NCBI GenBank assembly: GCA_013397455.1
Contig: VYZB01000055.1
Span: 2,987,687-3,051,686 of the forward strand
Source: Crotophaga sulcirostris
Lineage: Eukaryota; Chordata; Aves; Cuculiformes; Crotophagidae
Direction: 5' to 3'
DNA: 64,000 nucleotides
In this document: positions 36,093 to 47,964 of the stretch, piece by piece
How the letters are laid out: every line of letters begins with the position of its first letter
Numbering within the stretch: position 1 is the first letter of the stretch
The notes under the pieces: generated by a model
Seen by the model: the letters and a program-made list of their open reading frames with translations, nothing else
Databases searched by the model: none
What the model was told of the DNA's origin: nothing
Position numbers and translations under genes: made by a program

Positions 36093-36235
36093 TGCACTAT
36101 CCACTTTTTCAAAGTTTTACTTTCTCTTTCAAATATTTTTGAAAGGCAGCATCTGTTCTCCTGACACTTCAGCAGTTATGTCTGATTACAGTCAAGTCTG
36201 CTACTGCGTCACTTGGCCTTTCAATACTTAATAGA

Positions 36236-36545
36236 AAGATGGGGAAAAACTTTTTAGCAGGTCCTGTAGCAATAGGGCAAGGGGTAATGATTTTAAACTA
36301 AAAGAGGAGAGCTTTAAGCCAGATATTACAGATAAATTTTTTACACCGAGGGTGGTAAGACACTGGAACAGGTTGCCCAGAGAGGTGGTAGATGCCCCAT
36401 CCCTGGAAACATTCAAGGTCAAGTTGGATGGAGCTCTGAGCAACCTGATCTGGTTGAAGATGTCCCTGTTCACTGTAGGGGGGTTGAACTAGATGACCTT
36501 CATGGTCCCTTCCAATGCAAACCAATCTATGATTCTATGATTATA
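36236..36545 (+). mobile_element. CR1 LINE, 3' end, plus orientation
   Basis: Sense CR1 with GTAAGACACTGGAACAGGTT, GTTGCCCAGAGAGGTGG, GTTGAACTAGATGACC, and terminal CTATGATTCTATGATTA. Confidence 0.88.
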
Positions 36546-39500
36546 CATTTCCACACGTAGTGCAGACAGCAAAAATGTATCCTATCTGTTAAATCAATCT
36601 GCTATGTTCAGTTGCTTCTCCCTTGACCTTCTGCTTTCTTTTCCCTCGGCCTACTTTTATTTTTGCATCTTCTTCAAAGGTGCCTTCATAAAGTGAACTG
36701 CAAGCACAGCAATCCCGTTCTTCATCAGGCAGCGTCAGCTCCAGGTTGAAAGGATACTAAAAACACGCCTTCGCTTTTTTAAATGCTCAGCAATTAGAGT
36801 TGCTTTTGAACATCCTCCTGCAGCTCCCTCCCTGAGCTGGGAATGGGGCTGCACCACAGACCTGTGTGTGCAGTGCCTGTTGAGACTGGGCACCCTTGGG
36901 AGGTGGAGGGGGATCAGCTCGCATTTGCCTGGGCGTGGAAACTGAAGTATCACCCACTGCAGTGGCTTTGGAGAAATGTTTTCCCAGACCACAGCTTGCC
37001 TGTCTCTATCGTGGCTTTCCAGGGCTTGTCCCTTACATTGCACAAAAAGCTTCTTCACATTTGAGTACACCCTCCTGGCAGAAGCGTTAGAACCGGGTTT
37101 GCTTTGTAAAACCATTCCAGGCATGTTCTCCTCAGTGCTGCATTTGTCATCTGTTCGTTCTTGCCTTAACAAAAAGCAATCATGCATCTGAAAAGACACT
37201 TTACTGCAAAAGGCTGAACTTGTGAAATGTGCAGAAAAATGGGAGTGCTTGATTTAAGAGTTCCAGACAGTGAGTTCATCCAAAAGCTAACAACCAGAAA
37301 CACAAAATACTGCCTTTACCTCAGAATAATTGTCCTCATTTACTGCTTTACTGTGGAAAAAAATCTTAGGGACCTATTTATTATAACAAGGTGTTCTATT
37401 GCCTTGTAATTATTATTTGACAGGCTAAGGTCCTGTGATCATGTGCTTCTGTTTGGTGAGTGTATAATCACATGTTCCATATTTATATTGACAAAGGGTT
37501 ACAGAATATTTACCTTTCTGCATAGGACTGGCAGGAACTTCTGTACTGCCAGGACTCCTATCGCAGGCACCATGTGATACAATCCTGTTCATAAACTTAT
37601 CAAGTTTTGTCCTCAAAGCAATTTAAAATTTTACATGCACGACCGCAATGGGGAGGCTGTTTGAGAACCACATTGTCAAATGGTTTGTAAAGACCTTCTA
37701 ACCAATATGCCCGATGCCTCCTTTTGATCATTTATTCTGTTCCAGGCCTTAGCATCATCAGCTCTGCCCTCTCCCTTCCCAGGCACTTTTAAACAGAGAA
37801 AACCCTCCTGCTCTCAGCATTCACTTTGCAAAATGAACTGAGATACTCTGTCCTCAAGCATACCCCAGCCTTTGCTGCACCTTTCCTGCTGCCTTCCAGG
37901 ACTGTATTTCTTGCTTCATTTTTCCACTGTGTTGGCAAGTCAGTTATCTGGCGATTGAAGTGTGAGCTGCCAGCTAGCTTGTAGGAAAGGGTTTGTCATT
38001 TGGGCCTATGATCACCACTTTCTGCTGCTGACTCCTTTTTTCTGTGTAATATCTCAAGCCTCCTTTGTCCTGAGGTTGCTTCATATTTTGTGTCATCAGC
38101 AGTTTCCCCAATTCTCCACTAACATTAGCACCAGGCTAATTTACAAAAGCACTTTGCCAGATCTCCAGGAGTGATGTTTAGCACTCCCTTTGTAACTGCC
38201 CTCCAGCCTGACAGCCATGTGCGGCTCTCACAGCAGGTCTTTATGGGGTTTATGCTGAGTGCTAAATCACTTCTCCCTTTTCTTAAGAACTTTCCACATG
38301 AAATGTGCAATTTAAGTCCAGAAAGGTGAGATCCACCCCATTTCCATCACTAAGCAAATGGCTTGCAGCTTACCTTACCCAAGGAAGATAAATGGGTTTG
38401 ATAAACCCATTTAATCTCATGCCATTTACCTCCCTTACTTTTGCTAGCCTTTCTTTCACCATTTTTTCCTGAAGTTTTCCGTATGCTATTAAGCTGAAAC
38501 CTTCATGCCTGTTCTTGTCCAGGTTGGTTCACTTCTGTACGGGCTCACTGTGCTCCTGTTCCTGACTGAGGGACCTGTTGAAGACATCGGGCCAGTTCTT
38601 CCAGAGCTCTGGCATGCGGATGAGCCCGTTCCTCTGCCTCCAGTGTAGGAACGAGCCCTGAGATTTGCTTTTATCCCAGCTGTGAACATTTTCATACCCC
38701 CATCCCATTACTCTTCTCATCTGCAGCCACATGATTAACATCCATATCCTCAGTGAAAATTAAGGCAAAGTATGAGTTTGGGTTTTGCACATACCTGCTA
38801 TACGTTAACCTCTATTCCATGTAATCTCTCTTTTTCCTTCCGTGTTTCCTTCATTTGTATGCAACCAGGAAAAACATTTTCTCATTTTTATTGAAATCCT
38901 TTAAAAGACAGAATTCTGATTCGCTTTTGAGACATAGCTTTTATACTCAGTCATTTTGCTTTTTAAAATGATTCTTTGTAATGACTGCTCATCCTCAGTA
39001 TCATTTCTGAGGTTGAAATTCATTCGACTGCAGTCTCTTGACTGCAAGATTTTCCCCTTTCCTGGGTTTTATCCTCAGTGAAGTCATGCTTAATTAACTA
39101 AAGTGATATCCCCAGTCCTGAAGTCTCATCACAGTGAAGTTTAGACATGTAAATCCTCAAGAATAGCTGACTATATGGATTAGTTCCTGTTATTTATTCA
39201 AATACACCCCTTGGAAGTCTGAAGCTGTATCAATCACACCTACCTTGATCGCAGGGATATAATATTTTAAGCGTGATACTGTTTATCATTAAAATACCTG
39301 AAGCATCTCAACTCTTCCAGAAAAAACTTGATCAAAGCGGACTTACCACAAAACTATAACTCTGCAAGTCACCTTTTGTGGTAAACATTAAAAAGGTGAT
39401 TTACCTCAGCCAGGCCAGGAGGCTCAGCCAAGGACTTCTCGCGGCCGATGAGGTATGGAGGTCTACTTGCCTCTCTCCCTGTTTCACATCTGCTTTTTTC

Positions 39501-42500
39501 TCTGTCTCTTTCCTCTCTCTCTCGAGTCCCTCCTTCTGGCTTTCCTCCTTGCTGACACACTGTCCCTAAGGCCCAGCACTGGACTGAAGTCGGAGAAGTG
39601 ATGGTGTACAAGGGCTTGACTTTTTCAGCTCTCTTGCTGCAAAGTATGGAGGTTTGGCACCCAATGCACCCTGCAGCACAGCTGGCATTGCCAGCCAAGG
39701 AGCATAACATCTTAGAAATGTACTTCTGATCTCCTGGCACGTGTACCTACGCTCCTTGGCAGGCTTGGACCACCTGGTCTGGAGAGAGTCAGTGCTGTTG
39801 CACCTTCACTGTAGACAGGGCTTGGCTAGTGGAAGAGTGGAAGAGTAGCATGGCTGCGGTGCTGATACAATCAAAACTACCTCTGGTCCTCACCAGTTCC
39901 TGCAAAGAGCGTTCTGGGGTACCGAGGCTGAAGTGTCGTTGGAGATGTCCTCTCTGAAGGAAGGTCTTTGTAGTCTTTGTGTATGCGTACAGCCAGTGGG
40001 CTGGAGGGAACGTGCTGGAGATGGGCCTGCAATGGTGATGCTCAGCCCAGGAGCACTCCAGATTGCATCTTGCCCTCCAAGTCACTGACTGTGTGGCAAG
40101 CTGGACTGCAGCCTCAAGCACAACAGATCCGACACAGCAGTGTGCACAGGGCTCCTGGGAGAAGGAGCAGAGCTTGGGAAAAGTGGGTGCTGCTCCCAGC
40201 CAGCTGCCTCCTGAGCCCTGCCCAGGCTGTGCTGACCCTCCAGGTGGGCCAAGCGCCATCTCCACACTCCCCAAGGAGCTGGCCTGGCACAGGAGAAGGC
40301 GAGGTGTGGCCTCACGTTGGGGCATGAGCCGTGGAGTCAGCACTTCGGGGCTGAATTCCCACCTCTGACGCTTACTGCATGGCCTAAGGCGAGTCACTTA
40401 GCTGCTCCCCTTCATTTCCTGACTCTGCTGAACGCCAGTGATAATAAGTAACTTTGTGCGAGTACTATGAAGCTTTGAAATCTTTAGATGAAAAGACGCT
40501 GTGTAATTGCACAGCATTTTTAATAATGCTAATCATTCACTTCGCTCTGCATTGCCTGTCGGTCTCAGGCTGGAGCGCTGCGGCAGCTGGCATCAGGCTT
40601 TGCTGAAGCAGAGGATTTTCCTGAGTTTGTCTCCATTTTGACCTCATCCTGGTCCAAACAGGAATCTGAGCTCAGCCCAGGACCTCACAGAAAGCCGCAA
40701 ACTCGGAATAGTGCCTGGGCCTTGCAGGCAGAAGCTTTCTGGAAAGCAGGGGTATTTGGGGGAAGGGATTCAAACAGCTGTGTTGACAACACAGACAATA
40801 GGGATCTGATTCGAGCTGAGGGGGGCTACGTGAAAGGCTGCACGAAGCTGAAATTAAAGCAACAGTGAAGAGGAGCGAGAGGGAAGAAAGGAAGATCCCT
40901 TGGGCTGAAACGCTCCTGGTGTGGAAGCAGCCGCAACCACAGCCACATGTCCCAGGAGGTGCTTGGCTGGCACCAGGCTCCCCTGCATCCCAGGGGAGGA
41001 TTATACTTCCAAATGCACTCTGCCAGAGGTGCAGTGCCCTTCTCTTCTGCAGAGAGCTTGAGTGTGAACAGTAATCCAGAGGATTACAGAGGCAGTGCTT
41101 TTGTGAAGCGCTGCAGCTAGAAAGAGATGAGGTTATCGTCTTTAGTTAGGCCTGCAGAGCTGATGTTTAACCACAATGTTGTTTTTATTTGACTCACTAA
41201 CACGACAGTAGCCAGCGATGCCTGCAGCTCACTGCAATCCAATGCCTCCCCTTCCAGAGACTCTGTGCACTGCTGGCAACTCCTGTGGTTTTTATCACAA
41301 CTTTTCTACTTAGGGGAATACAGCCTAAAATCCCAGCTCCTTGAAACAAAGGATTTATAGCTTTCATTTATAAACAAAGTATCTCCTTAGCCCTCAAGGT
41401 TGAGGATGAAAGATTTGAGAATGTGCAACTAGTGCAACCTAAATGCTCAAAAACTGGGAGGTGAATAAAGAAATCCTAAAGTTCGCTGGCTAATAATAAA
41501 AAAAGATGAGAAAAGAAATAGTTGGCAAACAACTTCTGCTTGTGAAATTGGGTAGGGCTTGGGCTGGCTCTTGGGGTTTTGGTACTTGGGGTTGCCAATA
41601 TGCCTTTGAACTTTGCAGCCATTCATAAATCCTTACCTAACAACAGCAGCCACAACGCACTGGAGCTCTAGAAACGCTGACAGGAGGAAAGTGGTGGGAA
41701 AAGATTATTTTAGGAACTTATGATAACTCACCTATAAGCATTAATCTTTAAAAGTGGAAGACCTGGAGCCTCAACAACCTATAACCCCTTAGAAAGCAGC
41801 ATCTTTTTGCTCCAGGAGCTCATTTTGCACTGTAGTAAACCTCTAGTAGGTAAAGAGGAATTCAAAGGCTCCACAAGATCATAGAAAAGCATTGAATGAG
41901 ATTGAATACGTCTCGCTCCCTTGCATTTCAGGAAAATGATTCTTCATTTCAGTGGGTGGTCTTTGCTGAAAGCCTCCAGGACCAAATAAAAACAGATTCA
42001 AGCTTCAAAAACCTCATAAGCATGGCTCTGCTTTACACCATCTGCATCTTCAGGCATGTTCACACAATCACAAGCAATCAAGACACCACATCAGGACTAG
42101 TTATTGTGTATCAACTGACCCACGCTAACTCCTGGTGCAGGCACCTCCCCTGCTCCTGAGCCAACATTCACTTGGTTAGACCACCTGCATGGGGGTTCAG
42201 GCAAACGTCATTTACTTCACAATTTGCCTGGCTGAAAAGAAGTAATTCAGGAAATTGAGTTCATGCCCTTCCTTGCCATGGTGTGAACATGCCCTGAGTG
42301 CAAAGAGATGGAGCGGCTCCTAGGGGGAATGTACCTAAACCTAAATCTGATGGGTTTCTTTCACTTCAGGTTTTTTTCTCATTTCACTGCGGTAGCAGAG
42401 CTCAGAGCTTTCTCACACTGCCAGGCAGTGCTTGCATTTCATTATGTATTAAATGGGTATTGTATATTTATGTATTAAACTAACCTTAAGACTCAATTGG

Positions 42501-43311
42501 CTCTCAATTTGACCAGACTCTCCCTACTGGTTTTTGGATCAGACCCCACAGAGCGGGTTTGGGAGGTGACATGCCCATGGCCAAACAGCAGCAGCTTGTG
42601 AATCAGCATCTGCCTTTGCAGGAAAAGGAAAGCTGAGGAGCAGGTAACACAGAGCCTATGACTGTGCAGTCACAGGAACATCAGCTTGCTGGTGAGAAAT
42701 ACCCTGAACAGAGTTGTACCAATTTCTCTCAGACCTCTTGGGTCCATTTCATACACATCCTGGCATCAGGCCCTGCCAGGTCTCTGTGTGCACTTGCAAC
42801 AGCAGGGCTTCCTTCTGTGCCTGGCACAGGAGGGAACATCCAATGGTAAATTCCCACCCTGCCTCAGTAAAATATCCCTCATCCCCCACCCTCACCCAGA
42901 CTAATTTGTGCAAGAAAAGGAAGAGGACTTACTGGAATAACTTATAGCATCCTGGCTGCCTTGCTGATCTCTTGGCAGACTAATATCTAGCACAGCCTGC
43001 CTGAGTTAAGCTTTCCCAAATGTAATCAGATGGAAATAGGCAGAGGAATAGCCCAGCTGGAGCAGTGCTTATCCCCATTAGCATCAGGACACACCTGGGC
43101 TGCTCTTCCTGTTGGTCTCAGTGTACTTTCTTTTTCCTCAGTTTAAATCTGCTATAAGCACACCTGTTGAAGGTGTGCCTTGTTTCCAGAGACCCTGCCC
43201 TTTGTAGCAAGGGCACCTCGAGGAACATAGGTACCAGTCCCCTTGTATGTGTCAGCACAGCCAGTGGCTCAGCAAGCTCTCCAGCACAGCTCGTACCTAC
43301 AGAGAGTGTTA
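36546..43311. other. Intergenic DNA between PDCD4 and RBM20
   Basis: I find no exon of a known protein and no clear repeat in these 6.8 kb. The open frame of about 200 codons at 39789-40397 (-) lacks recognisable domains. Conserved enhancers could lie here but would need an alignment to detect. Confidence 0.5.
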
Positions 43312-43762
43312 TCAGAGAATGGTTTGGGTTGGAAGGGACCTTAAAGCCCATCCAGTTCCAACTCCCTGCCATGGGCAGGGACACCTCCCACTGGATTAAG
43401 TTCCTCATAGCCTCATCTAACCTGGTTTTGAACACCTCCAGGGATGGGGCATCCACAGCTTCTCTGGGCAGCCTGTGCCAGTGCCTCACTACCCTCACAG
43501 TAAAGATTTTCTTTCTAATACCTAATCTAAATCTCCACTCTTTCAGCTTAAAACCATTCCCCCTTATCCTTTCTGTGCACTCCCTAATAAACATCCCCTC
43601 CCCATCTTTCCTGTAGCCCCTTTCAGTACTGGAAGGCTGCTCTAAGGTCTCCCCCGAGTCTTCTCTAGGTTGAACAACCCCAACTCTCTCAGCCTGGCCT
43701 TGTAATGGACGTGCTCCAGCCCTCTGATCGTTTTCAAGGCCCTTCTCTTGACTTGTTCTGAA
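43312..43762 (-). mobile_element. CR1 LINE, 3' part, minus orientation
   Basis: Starts ATCAGAGAATGGTTTGGGTT and runs through the complete CR1 3' region in antisense to CTTCTCTTGACTTGTTC. It is one of the best-preserved copies in the window, still open over about 200 codons in sense. Confidence 0.9.
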
Positions 43763-45112
43763 CAAGGTAAATATGTACGTTAGAAACTCAGCTTAGGCAC
43801 ACATCAAAACAATATTACTTGTGATTGTAATGCTGGTGAAGTAGGTCTGGTTGCCAGCTGCTTAATGCTGAAGTCCATGCAAGGCAGCACAAGTCTTGCT
43901 CATGCACACATGGGTATGCATGCTGCCCTCCTACGTACCCTCATCTTGGGAGCCAGGACCTCTGTGAAGCACTAATAGCACTGCTGTGAAACTGGTTTTA
44001 ACATCTCAGCAGGCAAATTGTTCCTAGTTCCCCACCACAGGTGTGCAAAACAGTGTGGTTACACCCCCTGAGCTCAAGGTGAAAGTGTGCTGCCAAGAAC
44101 ACCTTGCTACCTGCCAAAGGTAAACTAGCAGCAATGCAAACACAGCCCAGCTGGAGAAGAAACCCACAAACAAAACAGCCTTCCTGTGTCCTCTAAAACC
44201 ACCAAGACTGTGTTTAAGGAAGGTGGAACTAGTATGCATGTTCTCAAACAAGGCTCAGGAATAAAGGGAGGACAGCTTGTAAACAGGAACATTTCTTTCT
44301 AAGGCACCTGGCAGAAATCATGCTGGAAGTGCTGCCTCCTGACCCAGGGCTGGGCTGCTGATACTTACTGTCTTACCTTGAGGAATATTGGCCAAGACTC
44401 TGCCTGGCAATTATTTAAACGTTTAGTAGGCTGGATTCAGCCTGCCCTATGCAGCTTTATAGCTCACAAAAAGCTTTTAGACGTGCCCACTCATTCAGAT
44501 CTGACCCAGTTAATTAAAATCTGACGTATGCTCCTATTTCAGTCTAAATGAAGCTACTTCAGGTAGCTCAAGGCTGCTCCCGACAGACAGCCATTTCAGC
44601 ACGATGTGAACTGAAAGGGGAGCGCTCGCTAGCTTTAATCACCTTGGGTATCTGATTAGAAACCTCACCCTGCAGTAGACTGATGCAATTGTGTGCAGAC
44701 GAGCCCTAAGAAAACCATTTTCACAGCGTGGACGGTGACTTCTGGTAGCCCCACCACTCCCCTGACCACTCCTAAGCCACCAGGATGCCTGGCAGGGCCC
44801 TTTGAAGCCTCTCTTTTGCAGTAAAAGGGGACAGCTAGGGAGGAAGAGATGGACACTACCTCTGCTTCTTTCACTTTAGCACCTGGGGAGTCGTGTTTCC
44901 ATGGTGCTGTGAATATATCTGGTTAGTACAAGACACTGTGTCCCATAAAGATGGGGCCAGATTGCACTGTAATGCACTGTAGCTTTGCTGAAGGGAAGCA
45001 AAGGAGATGTGTGACCTGCAGGGGAGGTGGAGGGGATTCCTGCCCACTGGGTCAGTAACACCATCTCAGGCCCTGCAATGAGATGGCTGATCCTTACGGA
45101 TATTTTTTCCTT

Positions 45113-45472
45113 CATTGCTGAGGGGAGACCTTGTCACTGGCTACGAACTAGCTGAAAGGAGGTTGTACAGAGGTGGTGTTGGTCTCTTCTCCCCAGCAAC
45201 AGGTGACAGAACAAGTGGAAATGGCCTCAAGTTGCTCCAGGGGAGGTTCAGATTAGACATCAGGAAAAATTTCTTCACCAAAAGGGTTATCAGGCACTGG
45301 AACAGCTGCCCAGGGAGGTGGTGGAGTCACCATTCCTGGAGGTGTTTAAGATGGATAGATGAAGTCCTCAGGGATCTGGTTTAGTAGTACAGACAGGTAC
45401 AGTAGTAGTAGGACAGGTACAGTTGGACTCGATGATCTCAAAGGTCTTTTCCAACCAAGTGATTCTATGATA
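45113..45472 (+). mobile_element. CR1 LINE, 3' part, plus orientation
   Basis: TGAGGGGAGACCTTGTCAC through GTTCAGATTAGACATCAGG, TCACCATTCCTGGAGGTGTT, GGACTCGATGATCTCAAAGG, and terminal GTGATTCTATGAT. A small internal duplication (ACAGGTACAGTAGTAGTAGG) is seen near 45390-45420. Confidence 0.88.
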
Positions 45473-47903
45473 ACCAGGTCCACTAAGATACAGGAAAAAT
45501 CCATGTTGCTTGTCCAGTCCCCCTCTTCTCCACAACAGGAGGAACTTTTCCTCCAGGAATACTTACTGCATGCTCCCACAGCTTCACTTTGTGACATTGC
45601 ATCAGGCAAGCCAAACACATGTGCCCAACCTACTGACACAGATAAGTGGCGATTGGTGCAGTCGGATGTAGAAAAGTAAGCAGAGGCAAACCTGTTCTCT
45701 CAGGCTGCCCTTGCTACCACCTGCACAAACACAGCAGGGTCCCAGGTTGCATCAGCACTGAGAAGCAGGCAGAGGGAGGCTGCTTCGCGCGACGCCGGCT
45801 TGTGCCGCAGCAAGATGCTGCTCAGCCCAGCCCTGTTTGCATCAGGACATGGTGTCCACTGGCTGACAGAGCAGGCAGCACCATCCATCTCTCCCCATAC
45901 ACCCTTACCCTCCTTCCCAGTCACCTCCCCAGGGAGGGCTCCTGTTTTCAGTTAGCCTTGACCTGGTGTGCTCTGACAGTCAGGCAGGATGGCTGGGTTA
46001 CAGCCTGGCTCTCCAAGTGAGGTCAGTCACAGCCTTGTATCAAAAGACCAAGCTGGTATTTGGATGCAGGCTGGTGTTTACTTGTGATGTCTTTCACAAT
46101 TGAGTTCCCCTTTCCTCCAAGAAAATAAAATGTGACAAAATCTGGACTGGAAACCCGTTACATTTTTAACCCCACAGTTTGGATTTTTTGTTGTTATGGA
46201 TATATGATGCCAAGTTAACACTTACAAAATTGATTTGCCTGATTTCTAGAGCACGCCACATTCATAACTGCAATGAGTTGGTGTCAAAATCACACGTATG
46301 AAGGTTTCAGTACATCCAGGACAGAAGAACTGAAACTGTTTATGCTTAAAATACATTACATGTGTGCCTCAGCTGCAAAACAGTTACTTAAAAGAAGCTA
46401 AAGCACTGGCCTAATGAACTGAGAAGTCAGAAAACCCAAGTGCCACTTTTTCTGACCATGACCCATTTTCCCAGCCACTCAGTGGGGCAGACAAACCCAT
46501 TTTCCTCCCTCACTGGGTGGTGGGAGGCACAAGTCACGCTTTGATGGTGCTTCATGCCCTGACATTCACATGGAGCAGATACTGCCTTGTCGCAGTTTTC
46601 ATCCCAGTGTTTTCTGCTGAGTCAATTCATGAAAGCTGGAGGTGAAGTTTCCCCTCGGCTTTTGTCCTTACTGCATTCTTTAAATAGTACAAGCGCATCT
46701 TTACGTCGCCCTGACTGAGGCTGGGTATTTCCTCCCAGGAGCTCCGGTTGCTGGTGAGGGATGTGAGCCAGGGAGAAGGCTGGGGAGTGGGGAAGCTCTG
46801 TGTGGAACTGGGGGGGCATTGGGGAGGATGGTCTGCTGAGAAGAATAATCAGCAAAGGCAGAGGGAGAGTGAAAGGGAATCAGGGTAAACAGGCAAAGAG
46901 GGGGACTTAGATTGAGATGAGGTGGGGAAGGTGCTTGGCTGGGGATGATTTGATATGGTGCTTTCAGAAGAATGAGAAGACAAGTGAGATGGAGACAGGG
47001 AAAGCCAGTGGGGGCAGACAGCCTGCCCAGTTCATTTGAAAATAAAGAAAAATGGGGAAGTGAGGACGTATCTAGAGGGACAGGAGGGAGTAATAACAAT
47101 TAGTAATAATTACAGAGTGAACCGCTGGGACGTGTTCATTCCAACTTCAGCACTGGATGACAGCAATCACTTGTGATCTGTACAGCAGGAGCTACCTGGT
47201 AAGAATCACAACTTCTAGAAATTATATAGAAAAGCAAACATTTTGGTCTCCTGCTTCCTTCTTAACCCCCAAACTATCTTTTATTCCTTTTAGTTTTTAA
47301 TAGATCCTCTGGGAATCTAGAAGCATGTTGTTCCTGGGATGATTGCCCACCAATGTATATGCATTACAATTCTCTTTATTAAAATCTTTCCTTTTAAGAA
47401 ACACAAATTGAAACACTTTGCAATCGGTTACACAGATTAGCTAATATCGGTGACAGTTCCTACATAATTAAACAAATACTAACAATTTCCAACTGTTTAC
47501 AAGCCAAAACTTAAATTAACAAGATTATATAAGCTCAATAAATAGTACATCTGGTCCAGTTCAAGTAGAATTCAACAAATCACAGCCTTAATCCTTAGAG
47601 AATAGAAAAACCCTGAATATAACCAGCCTAACACTAATTTAGTGTTAAAGCCAATATGAAACTTTGTCTAATCTTATGGGGCAAATGTTTAATTGTTGTA
47701 TTTTTTACTTTAAAGAAAGTAAGTTGCAGATTGACATTAAAGACTATTTGAGATCAATATAGATTTCACAAAGATGAAAAACACAGTCCCTATTCAAAAA
47801 GTGCAATCTTTGGTTGAGAAGTGTTGAAATGGTTTGTATATATTAAGGAAGCTCCTTTTTAAATATCAATATTTTTTTGGCTAGACCTGAGCCTGCTTTG
47901 TGC

Positions 47904-47920
47904 TATATATATATATATAT
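47904..47920. repeat. (TA)n microsatellite next to an assembly gap
   Basis: TATATATATATATATAT followed 12 bases later by the N run. Confidence 0.85.
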
Positions 47921-47932
47921 GTATTAATAAAC

Positions 47933-47964
47933 NNNNNNNNNNNNNNNNNNNNNNNNNNNNNNNN
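47933..47964. other. Assembly gap (32 N)
   Basis: Short unresolved run inside AT-rich intergenic DNA. Confidence 0.98.

Noticed and set aside
39789..40397. Minus-strand open frame of about 200 codons in the intergenic part
   Set aside because: No recognisable domain, no splice or poly(A) context, and an overlapping plus-strand frame is of similar length, as expected from GC-rich sequence by chance.
43118..43765. Minus-strand open frame of 215 codons
   Set aside because: Lies inside a CR1 3' region; it is a residue of the element, not a host gene.
46701..47099. Minus-strand open frame of 132 codons rich in Pro/Leu/Ser
   Set aside because: Follows a purine-rich plus strand; no family match and no gene-like context.
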